Below are positions 1-12,223 of a DNA stretch of 64,000 nucleotides, in pieces; positions within the stretch are counted from its first letter, which is position 1; every line of letters starts with the position of its first letter. The position numbers and the translations under genes are program-made. Origin of the DNA: Trema orientale (taxonomy: Eukaryota > Streptophyta > Magnoliopsida > Rosales > Cannabaceae); contig JXTC01000054.1 of assembly GCA_002914845.1 (NCBI GenBank), positions 781,868 to 845,867 on the forward strand, in the 5' to 3' direction. Under the pieces are notes generated by a model. It was not told the DNA's origin. It saw nothing but the letters and a program-made list of their open reading frames with translations, and made no database searches.

Positions 1-966
1 TGCCACCTCTAGAAAATAGACATTAAATAATCGTTGATTCACTAAGAATATTGATAATTTGGAAGCAAAAGAGATTCTCTATAGTTTGTTATTTATCAAC
101 TCACACTAAAAATTTTTAGAGTACGAAATCCTAATAAAAATTATAAAATATTGGGAAAGGGCAACAAAACAAAAGAAAAAAAAAAAAAGGTAACTAAAAA
201 TAACACAAAACAACTGAAATCAAGCAACCCGGTCGATCGTTCTTGTAAACCCTCGACCGTACACTCAACTGAATCTGTCAGAGACGAAATAATAATTTCG
301 GACACAATGGGAGATTGATCGGTCGACCCGTCCTTCAGGGTGATCGCCCAAAAACGACAACTCTAGTTTCTTCGATCGTAGAGCTCAAAGAACATGAACT
401 CACACTTCTAATTTTTTACTACAAGTATAACTTAACAAATAATTTATCTGTCACTCTCCAAGGCTAACAATGTTGAAAAACTAACGGAAGCTAAAGAAAA
501 ACTATTCATTCAACCGTGATATTTGCTCACAGTATGAATTTAAAATTCAACTCTTAATTCTTCAATTATTCGAGTACCATCTTGGCAAAATCGTTCCTCT
601 TGGTTGACGTTAATGTCGTTTGGTCAAAATTGCATACCCAAAGACATTTCAAAAAGGGTAGTGTTTAGTAATTTCACATGGTTGCCACTTGCTTCTGCCA
701 ACTTTGGCTCTTCTTTCATTTCACCAAACAAAGCAAAGCAGCCTCCCTTGAGGTTTAGGAATTAGGAGCTTCTTCCTTCTCCAATTGATATCTCAAACCC
801 CCCACTTGATACTACTATTCTCTATCCCTTCTCTTCCTCTCAAACCCAGTTGCCCTCTTCTTCTAATGGCGTCTTCTTTCAAATTTCTTCGATTTTGAAC
901 TACTCAAAAGTATAATCTTTTTTATTCTGGCTTCTGGGTTTTGTCGGCATCTAAGTATAGCAATTC
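1..966. other. Intergenic DNA and 5' leader of the DUF21/CBS gene
   Basis: No coding region was recognised. The first ~650 bases are AT-rich. A GC-richer patch near 230-400 holds several GATCGG/GGTCGA words and may be an old repeat. From about 700 to 966 the plus strand becomes strongly CT-rich, as is usual for plant 5' untranslated leaders, and runs into the ATG at 967. The transcription start cannot be fixed. Confidence 0.5.
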
Positions 967-2675
967 ATGGATATGGCCCTTGATTCTTCGATTCTCAGTC
1001 CACCCAAGTTTATTTATGGGACCAAATCATTGAGTTTCTTGCACTATAACCGCAAAATAAGATTGCCCATGTCGAGTTTTCCCCAGAATAATCGGTACCC
1101 ATTTCGATTGGACTCGAATTGCATACATTCTGGTGAATTTAGGAGCTTTTCGAGTTCAGCATGGCGAGTTAATGACTTGTATGTTAACAGAGCTCGTTTG
1201 AGATCAAGAGGCAAAGACGGTGAGAGTTCGAGTGGCGAAAATGGTTTAAATTTTGAGTTTTTCAGGGAAATTTTGAAGCGTGGGATTGTTTTGGTGGCAA
1301 TGGTTTCTGGGGTTTTGGTATATAGCTGTAGAAAAGCTTTTGCGACTGAAGGTGTGGTCAATGCTGGATATGGCGTTATTGGGCAGAGCATATTGTTATT
1401 GAGGAATGCTTGGCCGAAGACATTGCAGGTTCTTCAGGTCTTCAAAGAACAAGGATTGATTTTGGCTGTGCTTTTGGGGCTCTCGGCGTTCTTTTCCATG
1501 GCGGAGACCGCAATCACCACACTTTGGCCTTGGAAGGTATCGCGTTTCTATCCAGTTGGTAATCCTTAGTTGGTGTTTTGCATTGTCGTTTCCTTATACA
1601 ATGTCATTTCACGGTCAGGTGCGTGAGTTAGCTGAGAAAGAATCTGAAAATGGTCTCTTCAAAATGCTTCGCAGTGATGTTACTCGATTCTTGACAACTA
1701 TACTGATTGGCACAACGTACTTCTCATTTCCCTTTTTCAGTTTTAACATTTTGCACTATTTTTCAGCTTTGAAGTTTATTGTCCCTTTCTTATGTTGGAC
1801 TTTATGATATGCTCAGTGTTGTCAATATTGGAGCTACTGCCTTGGTTACAGATGCTGCAACAGCATTGTTTGGTGAGGCTGGAGTTAGTGCCGCAACTGG
1901 AGTAATGACTGTAAGTTTCAGAATATTCAATTCAGAAATCTAATTTTGGAAGTTTAATGGTTGTATGGACTAAACAAATTTTAGATTTCAGACTCTGAAA
2001 CTAGTTTGAAGTTATTGTAAGATTATGAAGATTTATCGAACATTTAGGAGCACTATCTGAGCCGCCAATCGGGGCTAGCTCAATTGGTCTGGGACTTAGG
2101 GGTGTGTGTGAGTGTGAGGGAGGGGTCATGGGTTCAAGTCCAAATAGGTGTATCTTATAGTGGGGGAAAAAAGAAAAAGGAGCACTGTCCGAGCCATTAT
2201 GCATGTTTAGTTCTTTTTTTGACAAAGCAATTACTAGGGACGGTTATTTCAATAGTTTGTAGTCACAGCTGGTTTATGTCATTTTGTCGTTCTGCTTCTG
2301 AAACCTTGTTCACAAGGAAAAATAAAATTGAAGATGCTAATATGGCTTGTAAGTCCTGTTTGCACCCCATGTACATTTTGGCTGACGAACGATACTCTTT
2401 TTCTGTTGAAAAAAGAATACGTTATTGATTTTTATTGTTAAATGATTTTAGAAAATTATTTGTATATTACGATTCAAACATATAAATGCAAATGTCCTTC
2501 ACCCGTAAGATGATAATGGCTTATCTTTCTTTCTTCTAATTTTTCTAACCTTGATGATGCTAGGTTGCCATTTTGCTCCTTACTGAAATCACTCCGAAAA
2601 GCATAGCTGTTCACAATGCAACAGAAGTTGCTAGGTTTGTGGTAAGTATTTTAACTAAGCTTCTGAGGAAAATGC

Positions 2676-2722
<47 letters not shown>

Positions 2723-5700
2723 AGGATCTACTCTCTGGATATATATATATATGTATAGGATCTACTCTCTGGTGTTTAGTTGAATCTACTCCTGCAGCTT
2801 TGTTTTATTTTACAAGGTTTTTGTGAGATGCCTGTAGGTCAGGCCAGTGGCATGGCTTTCGGTGGTATTATATCCTGTCGGACGAGTTGTTACATACTTA
2901 TCAATGGGAATTTTGAAAGTGCTTGGCTTGAAAGGAAGAAGGTGTGCTTTTAAAGAACCCCATTTGATCTTTCTGCAGCATCCATCAATTTCCCCTGCTT
3001 CTCGTTTGTTTTTGTGATTTATTAAGTTCAAATGAGTTCACAAACAAAAAGACTCCTGAATTATCAGATCCAGAATACAACTTTCTGAAAAAACTAGTAG
3101 TAGTTTCAGTTTGGTGCTTTTGAAATTGCTGCTTGACAATATTATAGCACTTGTTCCGATGATCAACTTATTTTATTTCTAGTGTATATAATGATGGCAT
3201 TCACAATCATAATCTAACCAATATGATGGTGCTACATTAGATAATAAGAAGTATGTCAAGGTCATTCAAAACATGTTTGAAGGTTTCAATTTATTAACTT
3301 GCAAATGCACTTTAAGTTTTTAAGAGACCATTGGTGCGGTACTATATAAAATTGAATTTTAGTATCAAAAACTTGATAACAACAGCTATCTTCTGAACAT
3401 TGTTCTATATGTCTGTAAATGGAAAGTTGAGCCTCACTTGTCATGCTATTTATTTGATTATGAATTAATCTTTCAAGCATCATGTATTATGCATGATAAA
3501 TATGCTCCGTTCATGCCTCTGTGTTTAGTGTGAGAGAAATTATATTTCCTTAATATTAAACATGAAGCTAATGGGCAAATTTTCTTTAGGAAATTTTGTG
3601 TCATTGCTTTAAAGTTCGCTATTTTTCTTTGATCAGTGAACCATATGTTACAGAAGAGGAGTTAAAATTAATGCTGCGAGGGGCAGAATTAAGTGGGGCA
3701 ATAGAGGAGGAGGAACAGGTATTACATAAGTTGCATTTTGATAGTATTCTCCTGAAATATTGTGGTAATACACTGAAAGATGCGATCGATACTGTTTCTG
3801 AAAGTATTCTGGTGAATATTTATGGCATGTTTTTAGGCAGCAATTAAATGTGCTTGCCATCAAGGGTTTCTACTATGACATCATAAATGTTAACATTATT
3901 TTTGCAGATACTGGCTTTTAAAGCACTCTATCTATCAATGTGCTTGAGTATACCAACATTGATGTGCCTCTTGTTTATTTTTTTTTTAATGTATGACACT
4001 AGTACACTATGTTATTGCGGAAAATTTGTTTACTATCTAGTTTTAGAAACTCATTTCTTTTGTATTCTTTTTGCAGGATATGATTGAAAACGTCTTGGAG
4101 ATTAAAGATACACATGTTAGAGAGGTGATGACACCTCTTGTGGATGTAGTTGCCATTGATGGCAGTGCAACACTAGTGGATTTTCACAACTTGTGGTTGA
4201 CTCATCAATATTCAAGGTACGCTCGAAACATAGTGCTCCATCTGTCAGGAATAAGTGTTTAATCCACTATGACATGACACGATGAGTGTGTTTTGTAGGG
4301 TTCCTGTGTTTGAGCAGCGTGTTGATAATATAGTTGGTATTGCATATGCAATGGATCTACTCGACTATGTTCAGAAGGTTGGACAGTTTCTACTCTTTCT
4401 TATACTCTGAGATGCAAATTTCTTGATTATTTAGTTATACGCAACAATCTCATAGTGTGCTGAATAATAATGTTTGATTTTTTAAGGGTGAGCTACTAGA
4501 AAGTACGACTGTTGGAGATATGGCTCATAAACCTGCGTACTTTGTGCCTGGTAATCTTTTATGTGAATTTGTGGAACTGCTGTATTCTCTGTAGATATTT
4601 AGTGCATATCATTGCCTTCTAATTGCAATTTGGTATATATCAGATTTGGTATTACGGACTTATACATGATGTAGTTGATGCTTCCCAGTATATATAGCAA
4701 TGGATTTCCAATACTCTGACTTAGCAGCAAGTGTTTCAGAGAAAGTGTTTTGATTTCTTTGACAATCTCTCGCTAGTTTCAGAGTTTCAGTTGCCTGAGG
4801 TTGGGCTGGTAGGTGATAGGCCCGATTTTAGTAGAATTCTGTGGGCTAGTATTAGTTTCAAATCCTCTGGCGATGTAGATATTGCCTAGATCAGTAGTCT
4901 CCTATGGATTCCCATTGCCTTGATTCCTAACTACGAGCTTACCTACCGTCTGAATTTATTTGGTGATACTAGACTACGCCATTTGTATATTTCTGCTACA
5001 TTACTTCAAAGATGTGATTTTAGTACCCAACATAATATGAAGTTTATGAGGTAAAGAGTTTCATGCCTGCTATGGTATTTTTGATCCAATTCATAAGGGC
5101 CCCTTTTCAATGGACCTTTGAAGTTCTTGTTCTTCCAATTAAGTAGTGTTGTACAATTTTACTTCATTATGTTTACATTTATATACATAGGCATCTATGA
5201 ATTGGGATGATCTTTTGGACCTTGAAAGTTAAGTTCCTGTGAAAATTAGAGTCTGTCGTATTCTTTCTACTTCCAACTAAAAATCTAGCAGTTAGGCAGC
5301 CCCTTCTAATTTGTTTTCACATACCCTGAACAATCCTGTTCTTTATCCTAATTGTGCATTAACTGTTGCCACCATTTGTTATCTTCTGTACTGCATACAA
5401 GATATCATATTCCTCCAATTTTTTATGTATCTGTGGCTCCAATTTTTTATGCAATTTTTTATGTATCTGTGGATTTGACATTTTTGATTGTATGTTCTAT
5501 ACAGCAAGTTGACTTTTTGGTTGATAAAATAATATTACTTATGGTGCAGATTCAATGTCAGTCTGGAATCTTCTAAGGGAGTTCCGCATCAGAAAGGTTC
5601 ACATGGCAGTGGTCCTTAACGAATACGGTGGAACCATAGGGGTGTGTTCATTTATTCAATTGCCATTCAATTGGTGATAAGTTCTACTACTGATACAGCA

Positions 5701-7226
5701 ACCAGCTGTGCTCATTATGGTACTTTAATGTTCCTATCAATATTGTCTCTAACTTCCTTTTTTCTGCTGTGACCAGTTAGTTACTCTGGAAGACGTGGTT
5801 GAGGAAATTGTTGGTGAAATCTTCGATGAAAATGATTCAAAAGTAATGTTGCTATGAATATATTTTGCACTTCCATCTCCTCTTTTTGATAAGTACTTCA
5901 ACTTAATAGACCAAGGACTGGAATCCACATATTAAAAAAGAAAAAGTTAATGAAAAATGAAAATAATTGAAGCTGCAAATGTGAGTAAGAAGGCAGTTTC
6001 ATCATCCAAGCAAATAATATACTCAATAAATGACCCTTGCTTTCAAGATAAAATTGACTCGGCCCCTCATGTGCATGTAAATTGCTCTCATCGATAAAGT
6101 CTGTTGTACTATCCTTTTTGTTGAGCGTATACATTTTTCCAGTCTGTCTTAATCGTATAATTGACATCTGATCTTATTCTTGAAAGCTCTTGCTGATACT
6201 GTTTTTATGCAACAGGAGGAGATTCAGAAGAAAACTGGTTACATTGTGATGCGAGCAGAGGGAGTGTTCGATGTGGATGCAAATACATCTATCGACCAGC
6301 TATCCGAAGATCTAAATATCAANATAAGGTTCTAATTTTTGTCCAAAAGCTCATAAATGGCTGTATGTTAGTATTGTTGAACAAGAATACCATGAAAAAT
6401 GATCAGCCATGGAACATGAATATCATGAGAAGTGTTTCCTATCCCATACTAAACCTGTTTTCCTTACTATGTGGACTGAAGGAAAACCGAAATGTGAGAA
6501 TGAGTTCAATCATAGTTGACACTTGTGTGTTACAGGGTCATCAATATGAAACAGTATCAGGTTTTACATGTGAGGCATTTGGATATATACCGAGGACAGG
6601 GGAGAGCATCAAAGTAGTCCTAGAAAAGGAAAATGAAGAAGAGGAGGAGAATGATGAATCCAAATCTGATCACCAGGATCAGAATGAAAAGCATCAGATT
6701 TTTAAACTTGAGGTATGTTTATGTGTAGTTATTACAATAGGTCCTAGAAAATCCAGGAATTATACTATATATGCTTATTCTCACGAGTAATGTTGATAAT
6801 TGCTAGGAGAACAATAGTAGAGAAGTTTGATAAGTGGCCTTCTGACCCATGCTATTGTAAAATTTCCAATTTTCATTTAGTTTCCAGTCATCTGATGATA
6901 AAAAAAAAAAAGGGTGAAGAAGGTGCTTATGTCAGTCAGCTTTTCACATCATAGTAACACCTGTACTCCTAATGGCTTTGATGCAGATACTAGCGGGAAA
7001 TGCCAGAAAGATCAGTGCCGTTCGCTTTGAAAGACTAGAGAATGTCGACTCCACAGTGGATACCAAAGACGTGACTCGGTTGGTCCCCAAAATCATGAAA
7101 AGGAAGTGGACCAGTGACTCGGACTCTGACAGTACAGAATACGACGAGGATTCATTTCAAAAGAAACCACAAAATAGCCTCCTTGATGAACATGAAGACA
7201 ATTATGATAGTCTAAGTAAACATTGA
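967..7226 (+). CDS. Plastid DUF21/CBS/CorC-HlyC domain membrane protein, 14 exons
   Basis: Exons read by splice sites and family similarity: 967-1536, 1619-1716, 1817-1910, 2564-2641, 2838-2941, 3637-3718, 4077-4216, 4299-4377, 4487-4550, 5550-5641, 5777-5842, 6216-6328, 6536-6712, 6987-7226. The product is ~666 aa, close to the Arabidopsis pair At1g55930/At3g13070. The first ~75 residues are Ser/Arg-rich and look like a chloroplast transit peptide. Hydrophobic segments begin near residue 100 and lead into a DUF21 (CNNM) membrane domain to ~340. Two CBS motifs (VREVMTPLVDVVAI near 355 and a second near 425-480) and a CorC/HlyC transporter-associated domain (~490-600) follow, with an acidic loop near 570. 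The family is related to bacterial CorC and animal CNNM proteins linked to Mg2+/Co2+ handling; transport by this protein is inference. Exon 12 contains an N at 6323, and its length leaves the frame one base out, so ~4 bases appear to be missing there. Confidence 0.93.
2064..2178 (+). mobile_element. tRNA-derived SINE in intron 3 of the DUF21/CBS gene
   Basis: A box A-like word (TAGCTCAATTGG near 2076) and a box B-like word (GGGTTCAAGTCC near 2131) lie at tRNA spacing, followed by an A-rich tail. The body is flanked by 17-bp direct repeats, 2047-2063 and 2179-2195, that differ at two positions; these are target-site duplications. The element sits in the sense direction inside the intron and breaks no exon. 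Confidence 0.8.
2678..2775. repeat. (AT)n tract with a duplicated 20-bp segment in intron 4
   Basis: A (TA)n run from about 2680 is followed by GTATAGGATCTACTCTCTGG, a second shorter (TA)n run, and the same 20-mer again. This looks like slippage or unequal exchange inside the intron; exons 4 and 5 are unaffected. Confidence 0.85.
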
Positions 7227-9064
7227 TTATGTTTCTTGCTGTTCTTGTTGTTACCATTTTTCCGCACTGCCAACCGAAGGGGTTAAATTTGAGAAACCAA
7301 GGGATGGTTCCGTGGATCGGCAATGAACAACACACATTTTTCACAGATGAAGAATATCTCAAATCTAAATCTTTGGTAGTTTTTTGTTTTGTGCAGGAGT
7401 CTTCTCTCCTTGAGATCAATATGAACTCTGCTCTACTGTCTAAACCTCCCTTGGCACTTGGCTTAGGGGGCCATGGATGGGATGGCAGTGCCATACCCTT
7501 TTGCCTGAACTTGTGAAATCTGTAAAATTTTGAAAAGAGATTGATGGGATTGACTTTCCAAATACCCTTTGGATGCCTGTTTCTGTAAATCATGTCTCTT
7601 GAAATTACCATTGGTTTAAAACGGCTTTCTAATAGATTCAAAATGAAATGAGAGTTGGACATAGTGGATGGGCAGGGACTACTTTGGTGGAAAATGGTTG
7701 ACAGCTAAAGCCAAAGAGAAGGGGGACATTAGCTTTTGAAAGGACTTCGTTATCCTAATTTGGTGGATATATCCTATATTATGCTCTGATTGTTATCAGG
7801 AGTTGCTATGACTTTTAGCCTTCTTTTTTTTCTTTTATTTTTCTTAGGGGATTTACGTAGTTACCTAATTCTTTCATATTTTCAAATTTAAAGTCTGAGC
7901 TTAACTGTTCTTTTGTAACTGTGAGTAATACTAGAAACATAAAAAATCATACACTACATATCAATCTGCATTAGAGCATTTGTAATAGTGCAAGTATTAT
8001 TGTAAATATCGTTACTAGAGTGCAATGTGGTGTTCGTTTCATAATATTTTTACCAACTAAAAATGTTATATGACATTACAAGATTTGGTCATGAATGATA
8101 TCCTAGTGCTATTCATGATATATAATTTGCTCCAGTTGTGTTGGATGTCACTGTCACATGGATCAAAATAATATTCTCTTTGACTACTTTTTACGGTCAA
8201 ATAACGAATTTAATTGTAGATGAGTGTTAGGACCTTAATATGCTTTATAAACTATTAAAATCTGAAATTTTTTAGTCTCAAAGGAATGAATTATAATAAT
8301 AATAATAATAATGATGATGATGATGATGATGGCCCGATTCCTCTTAAATGTAATATGGAATTGGTGAGACCATCTATGTCACCACAAAATCTCAGATGAG
8401 ATGGATTCAAACTGGTTGCGAGAATTTACTTCTAAAGAAAATAAATAATAAGAAAATTAACACAAAAAAAAAAAAAAAAAGAGGAGCTGGAAACTCTATT
8501 ATAACCTTTTAATTGAGTTACCGAAGTTATCATTGCTTTAGAACAAAAAGAAAACTCCACGCAAAAAAGGCCTTACCTATTTAAGGGGTTTCAACACTTA
8601 ATTATGGTGATCTCAGCTATAAGAGCTGAAAATGCCACAAAGTTAATTACTGTTCTATCTCAAAGTTTTGACCATATGGTGACACAAATGACAAAACTCT
8701 TTTTTATATCATTTCAATGAAGACAGATAAACCATGAGAGATTGCAATTTCAATCTTGGACCCATAATGGTTTTGTTCTTTGTTAATGAGAAGTTTTATT
8801 AGCAATTAATGGTACAACACATCTGATATTTCATCGGGTGGTTCACCATAGCCAATGAGAAGAGATGAACTATAGTGAACATGAAGACGATCATAATTGT
8901 CCAAGTACATTATACATATTAGTCGTTGCATTAGTTATACCTCTCCCACAAAAGGTAATACATTCTGAAAAAACAAAATGACACGAAAAAGAAAAGGAAA
9001 AAGAAGAAGGAGAAATATATAACTCACAACTCACAAACCATATTAAAAAGTTACATTTTTTTTT
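7227..9064. other. Intergenic DNA with a (TAA)n(TGA)n microsatellite
   Basis: The first several hundred bases are probably the 3' untranslated region of the DUF21/CBS gene. The rest is AT-rich and has no recognised gene. A compound microsatellite of TAA then TGA repeats lies at about 8293-8331, and a poly(A) tract at about 8463-8480. ORFs on either strand here match nothing I recognise. Confidence 0.5.
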
Positions 9065-9454
9065 TCATAGGTGAAGAGAAGTGTCTACATCTGAATCATC
9101 CAAGTTATATGTCCTATTATTCATGGCCACACCGGTTGAGTTTACATTTCCAAAGATTGATGTGGCCTCATTGGCTTGAAGATTTCCATGCTTGCTTTGC
9201 AAGTTAGGTTGGAGGTAGATAGAGCTTTGGTGAGAAGGTGGCCTATGACTATTGGGAAGGAGGGACTCAGAGTGGAAAAAAAACCCAGTTGGCTCATAAC
9301 GCTTGGCCGGATTAGTCCTCTCCGATTCGGACAACAACCTTAGAAGCTCCTTCTCCTCCCTCATCTCCTTGGCTCTCTGCAATTGCCTAAACCTCTCTTG
9401 TAGCAAGGCAATGGAGGAATGGTGAGAAGTGCCATCACAGCTTTTGGTGGCCAT
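9065..9454 (-). CDS. Small uncharacterised plant protein, single exon
   Basis: A 129-aa intact ORF on the minus strand. Residues ~14-45 (SIALLQERFRQLQRAKEMRE and onward) form a charged amphipathic helix with heptad-like spacing, probably a short coiled coil. The middle is Ser/Pro/Asn-rich and looks disordered, and the protein ends in an acidic stretch followed by DTSLHL. No signal peptide or membrane segment is visible. I recall this helix and the C-terminal ending in a small family of unnamed plant proteins, but I cannot assign a function. A good TATA box lies ~88 bp upstream of the ATG, which supports a real transcription unit. Confidence 0.75.
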   Translation of the reverse strand: MATKSCDGTSHHSSIALLQERFRQLQRAKEMREEKELLRLLSESERTNPAKRYEPTGFFFHSESLLPNSHRPPSHQSSIYLQPNLQSKHGNLQANEATSIFGNVNSTGVAMNNRTYNLDDSDVDTSLHL

Positions 9455-9540
9455 TTTAAGGAAGGAATACTATTAAAACCTTTTCAATATAGGACTAATG
9501 GAAGTTTGCTTCTAAGGAAGGCCATTTAGATTGCATTGCT

Positions 9541-9549
9541 ATTTATAGG
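9541..9549 (-). promoter_or_regulatory. TATA box of the small uncharacterised gene
   Basis: Read on the minus strand this is CCTATAAAT, close to the plant TATA consensus, about 88 bp upstream of the ATG at 9454. The spacing suits a short leader. Confidence 0.6.
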
Positions 9550-11235
9550 AAGTGGGTAATTTTCAAATTTTTTTTTTTAAATTTCTTTCTGAAATTAAAA
9601 GCCTACAAATAGATTCTGATGATGCAAACTAAGAAAGTAGAGAATCCGGGGCTGGGGTGCAAAGTCCAAGAAGGCAGAGTTTTGTGACTAATATAAGGAG
9701 TTGGGGTTGGTGGGATGTGAGGAGAGGCCAAAAGACTCAGTTGGAGGAAAATGGTGGGGAAGAGAGTCCAAATTGAGGTGGAACTTAGCTCTTGGAAAGC
9801 TTTTTAAGAGGAATAAATGGATAGGTGATGTCCTGTCGTCTTGTCTTTAAAGAGTTGCTTTGGCTTTGGAGAAGATGTTGCCTCTTTTGTTGAGGCTTTT
9901 GGTGGGATATATCTTGTTATTATTTTTACCTTTAGATATTCTCTTCTTCCATTTTTAGTGGATGTAGCAAAAGTGGCATTGTATTTGAAATATATTTTTT
10001 ATTATAACCTGATGAGTTTTCATAGAGAAGAGAAAGAGAATTACCCCCCTATGGCCAAAAGTCCCTTCCATAGACAGAAAATTGGACCTCTTATATATTT
10101 TTTCTTTCCTTCTTTCTTTTCATCCTCTCAGCTTTCTGTTTTGTCACTAAGTTGTTGGACATAAATGGCATGGAGGGAAAACAAAGATATTGATTTTTAA
10201 TACTATCTTGGAAGTTCTTGTTTGGCTACACATGTTAAGCGCCACAACCCCATTTTGATTTTTTTGAATATCAAAACTTTGAAAGGCCATGCTTGGGAAG
10301 CCACCTATATGGATAGCCTTATACCGTAGGCATAGGGTATGTCATGGAACAGTTATTGCAATAGTTATTGGTAAAAAAAGGCGCATATCTTCAACAATCT
10401 CAAGGCAGCCAAAACACAAAAACATTCCTCCAATATATAATCCCAAGATTGTGAAGCACAAGGTGAAGAAAAAGGTTGTAGAGTACAACTTTACTTGACT
10501 TGTTTTTGTTATTGTAATAGGATGCTTTTAGTTGATAACATAAAAAGAGATTGTGGGTAGTTGCTCATTTGCTCTTAGGATTAGAAAAAGGTGACAATGC
10601 AGGGGTGACAATGCAGGGCAAGAATCATGTGTATATTGTTGTTTCAAGAACCTGGAGAAAAAAAAAAAAAAAAACCTCCTCTTTTGCTGCAACAAGATTT
10701 CCATCTAAAACAATCAAATATTGTTTTGACTCCGATATATAATTTTAACGTCTAAAACAATATTGTAGGATTTTTTTTTAATTTGTAATAAGTGAAAGTC
10801 ATTAGTTAAATCTCACTTAAAAAAATTAAATATCTTAATTAAATTTAGATTAAAACCAATTGACAGAAAATTATACTTGAATACATTGCAAGTTCCACTT
10901 TTGAACAAGGAAATAGTGCACTTTCTACCCCCTAATTATGCTTTGACTTTTCATCTCGTGCTGAACATTTTTTTCCTTTTTTGGCAATATGACTATTAAA
11001 CTGAATTATTGTTTCCAATTATGTCCAATTACACGGTATATGTTCAATATACTAATGGATCAAAGGTTTTTTTTTTCCGCCGGGGGGTGGGATTTAATGG
11101 CTAAAAGCCTTAAAACACACCAAAAGCATATTTTCTTGGAGATAGCTAAATCTTTAAAAATAAGAATTTACTGATGTAAATTATTAACAATTTGAAATGA
11201 ACACAATACAATGGAATATATGTATGGAATTTAAA
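9550..11235. other. Intergenic DNA without a recognised gene
   Basis: AT-rich sequence with short low-complexity runs, for example poly(A) near 10659-10675. Several 60-107 codon ORFs are present, but none shows a domain, splice context or composition that would support coding. Confidence 0.45.
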
Positions 11236-11345
11236 ACTCAAACTACTCTTGGGAAGAATAATTATCCACATTGTGACACTTCAAGGCTCAAGCTCAGGTT
11301 GCTCATGATACAAATCTGAGGTGACACCTCCACCTTCCTTTTCTC
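11236..11345 (-). pseudogene. Decayed C-terminal tail of HIPP copy A, now 3' to its stop
   Basis: On the minus strand this stretch aligns with the tail of copy C: the GTGGAGGTG..CA, TTTGTA, AGCAACNTGA and ATTCTTCCC blocks occur in the same order. It lies downstream of copy A's stop at 11382 and is shifted in frame. It shows that copy A once had the longer, prenylation-competent C terminus. Confidence 0.65.
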
Positions 11346-11381
11346 TCTTTTTTTCTTTATTTTATTTTATTTTTTCCAAAT

Positions 11382-12223
11382 TCACCTTTCTCTGATTTCT
11401 TCCACACTCACTAAGTCTGCATAGCCAACCTTTTTCCTCAAAGCTTCTGCCAAGCCAGCTGCATCAACAATTCCCTCTCCAATTACTTCTATTTGATTTT
11501 TGCTTTCCCCCTTCAAAGCCACTGAGATAACACCTAAAAACATTGCAAAGAAACATAAAGATAAGAACAAAACACACACCAATCATGTTTTCTTTCTCTC
11601 CTTTGACAAGAATGGATGCAATATCTTATAGAAATTTTTACTAAATCAAATTATGAGAGAGAATCAAGAGATGATAGGGACCTTTGTTTCCAACAGCTAT
11701 CTCCAAAGCCTTGGACCGGCACTTCTTGCATTTCATCTTCACCTCAATGACCACTTTTTGCTGCAAAATTCATCCGAAAAAAAAAGAAAAAAAAAAAAAG
11801 AAAAAACATGTTACTGTTAGCATAGATAATGTTGGTCATTCAAATTCAAAATCCTAACAACCAGCAAGCTTCAGTTCCTACGATAATGTGCATTTTTTTA
11901 TTTGTTAATTATCAGTTCCTATTTTTATGTATGTTTAAAATTCAAAATCTGATGTAGAATATTCTTTTTGCTTCCTTTTTCACATGTATATATATAGGCA
12001 TTCTGCCTTTGATAATGATATAAGTCATTACGTATATTGAAATATTCCTTCAGTTACCACATTGATCGAAAGGAGTTTGATCAAAAGATAATGACACGAA
12101 ACTAATCAAAGAAACATTATGAATGATTCATGCGCAAAGCTTTAAAAAACAAATATATATGAAACAAGCCTAGTTTAGACACTAATATGATTGATTTGCA
12201 TAAATAAGATTTTTGACCTTCAT
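11382..12223 (-). CDS. HMA-domain (HIPP-like) protein, copy A, lacking a CaaX tail
   Basis: Three exons: 12218-12223 (only Met-Lys), 11682-11760 and 11382-11533, giving 78 aa. All junctions are GT-AG and the reading frame is closed. The product is one heavy-metal-associated domain of the Atx1/HIPP type. The metal site is MKCKKC with Cys13 and Cys16, and the conserved GLAEALRKKVGYADLVSV block fills the C-terminal half. The fold is known for binding Cu+ or Zn2+ as a chaperone. It ends in EEIRER with a stop about 42 residues earlier than copy C, so the isoprenylation box is absent and the protein should be soluble rather than membrane-anchored. Alternatively it may be a weakly expressed, decaying duplicate. 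Confidence 0.8.

Noticed and set aside
7093-7662. 189-codon minus-strand ORF
   Set aside because: It is antisense to the last exon and 3' flank of the DUF21/CBS gene, and its sequence has no domain.
10289-10498. Basic 69-codon ORF
   Set aside because: No family resemblance; composition follows the AAG/AAA-rich DNA, and no promoter or splice context was seen.
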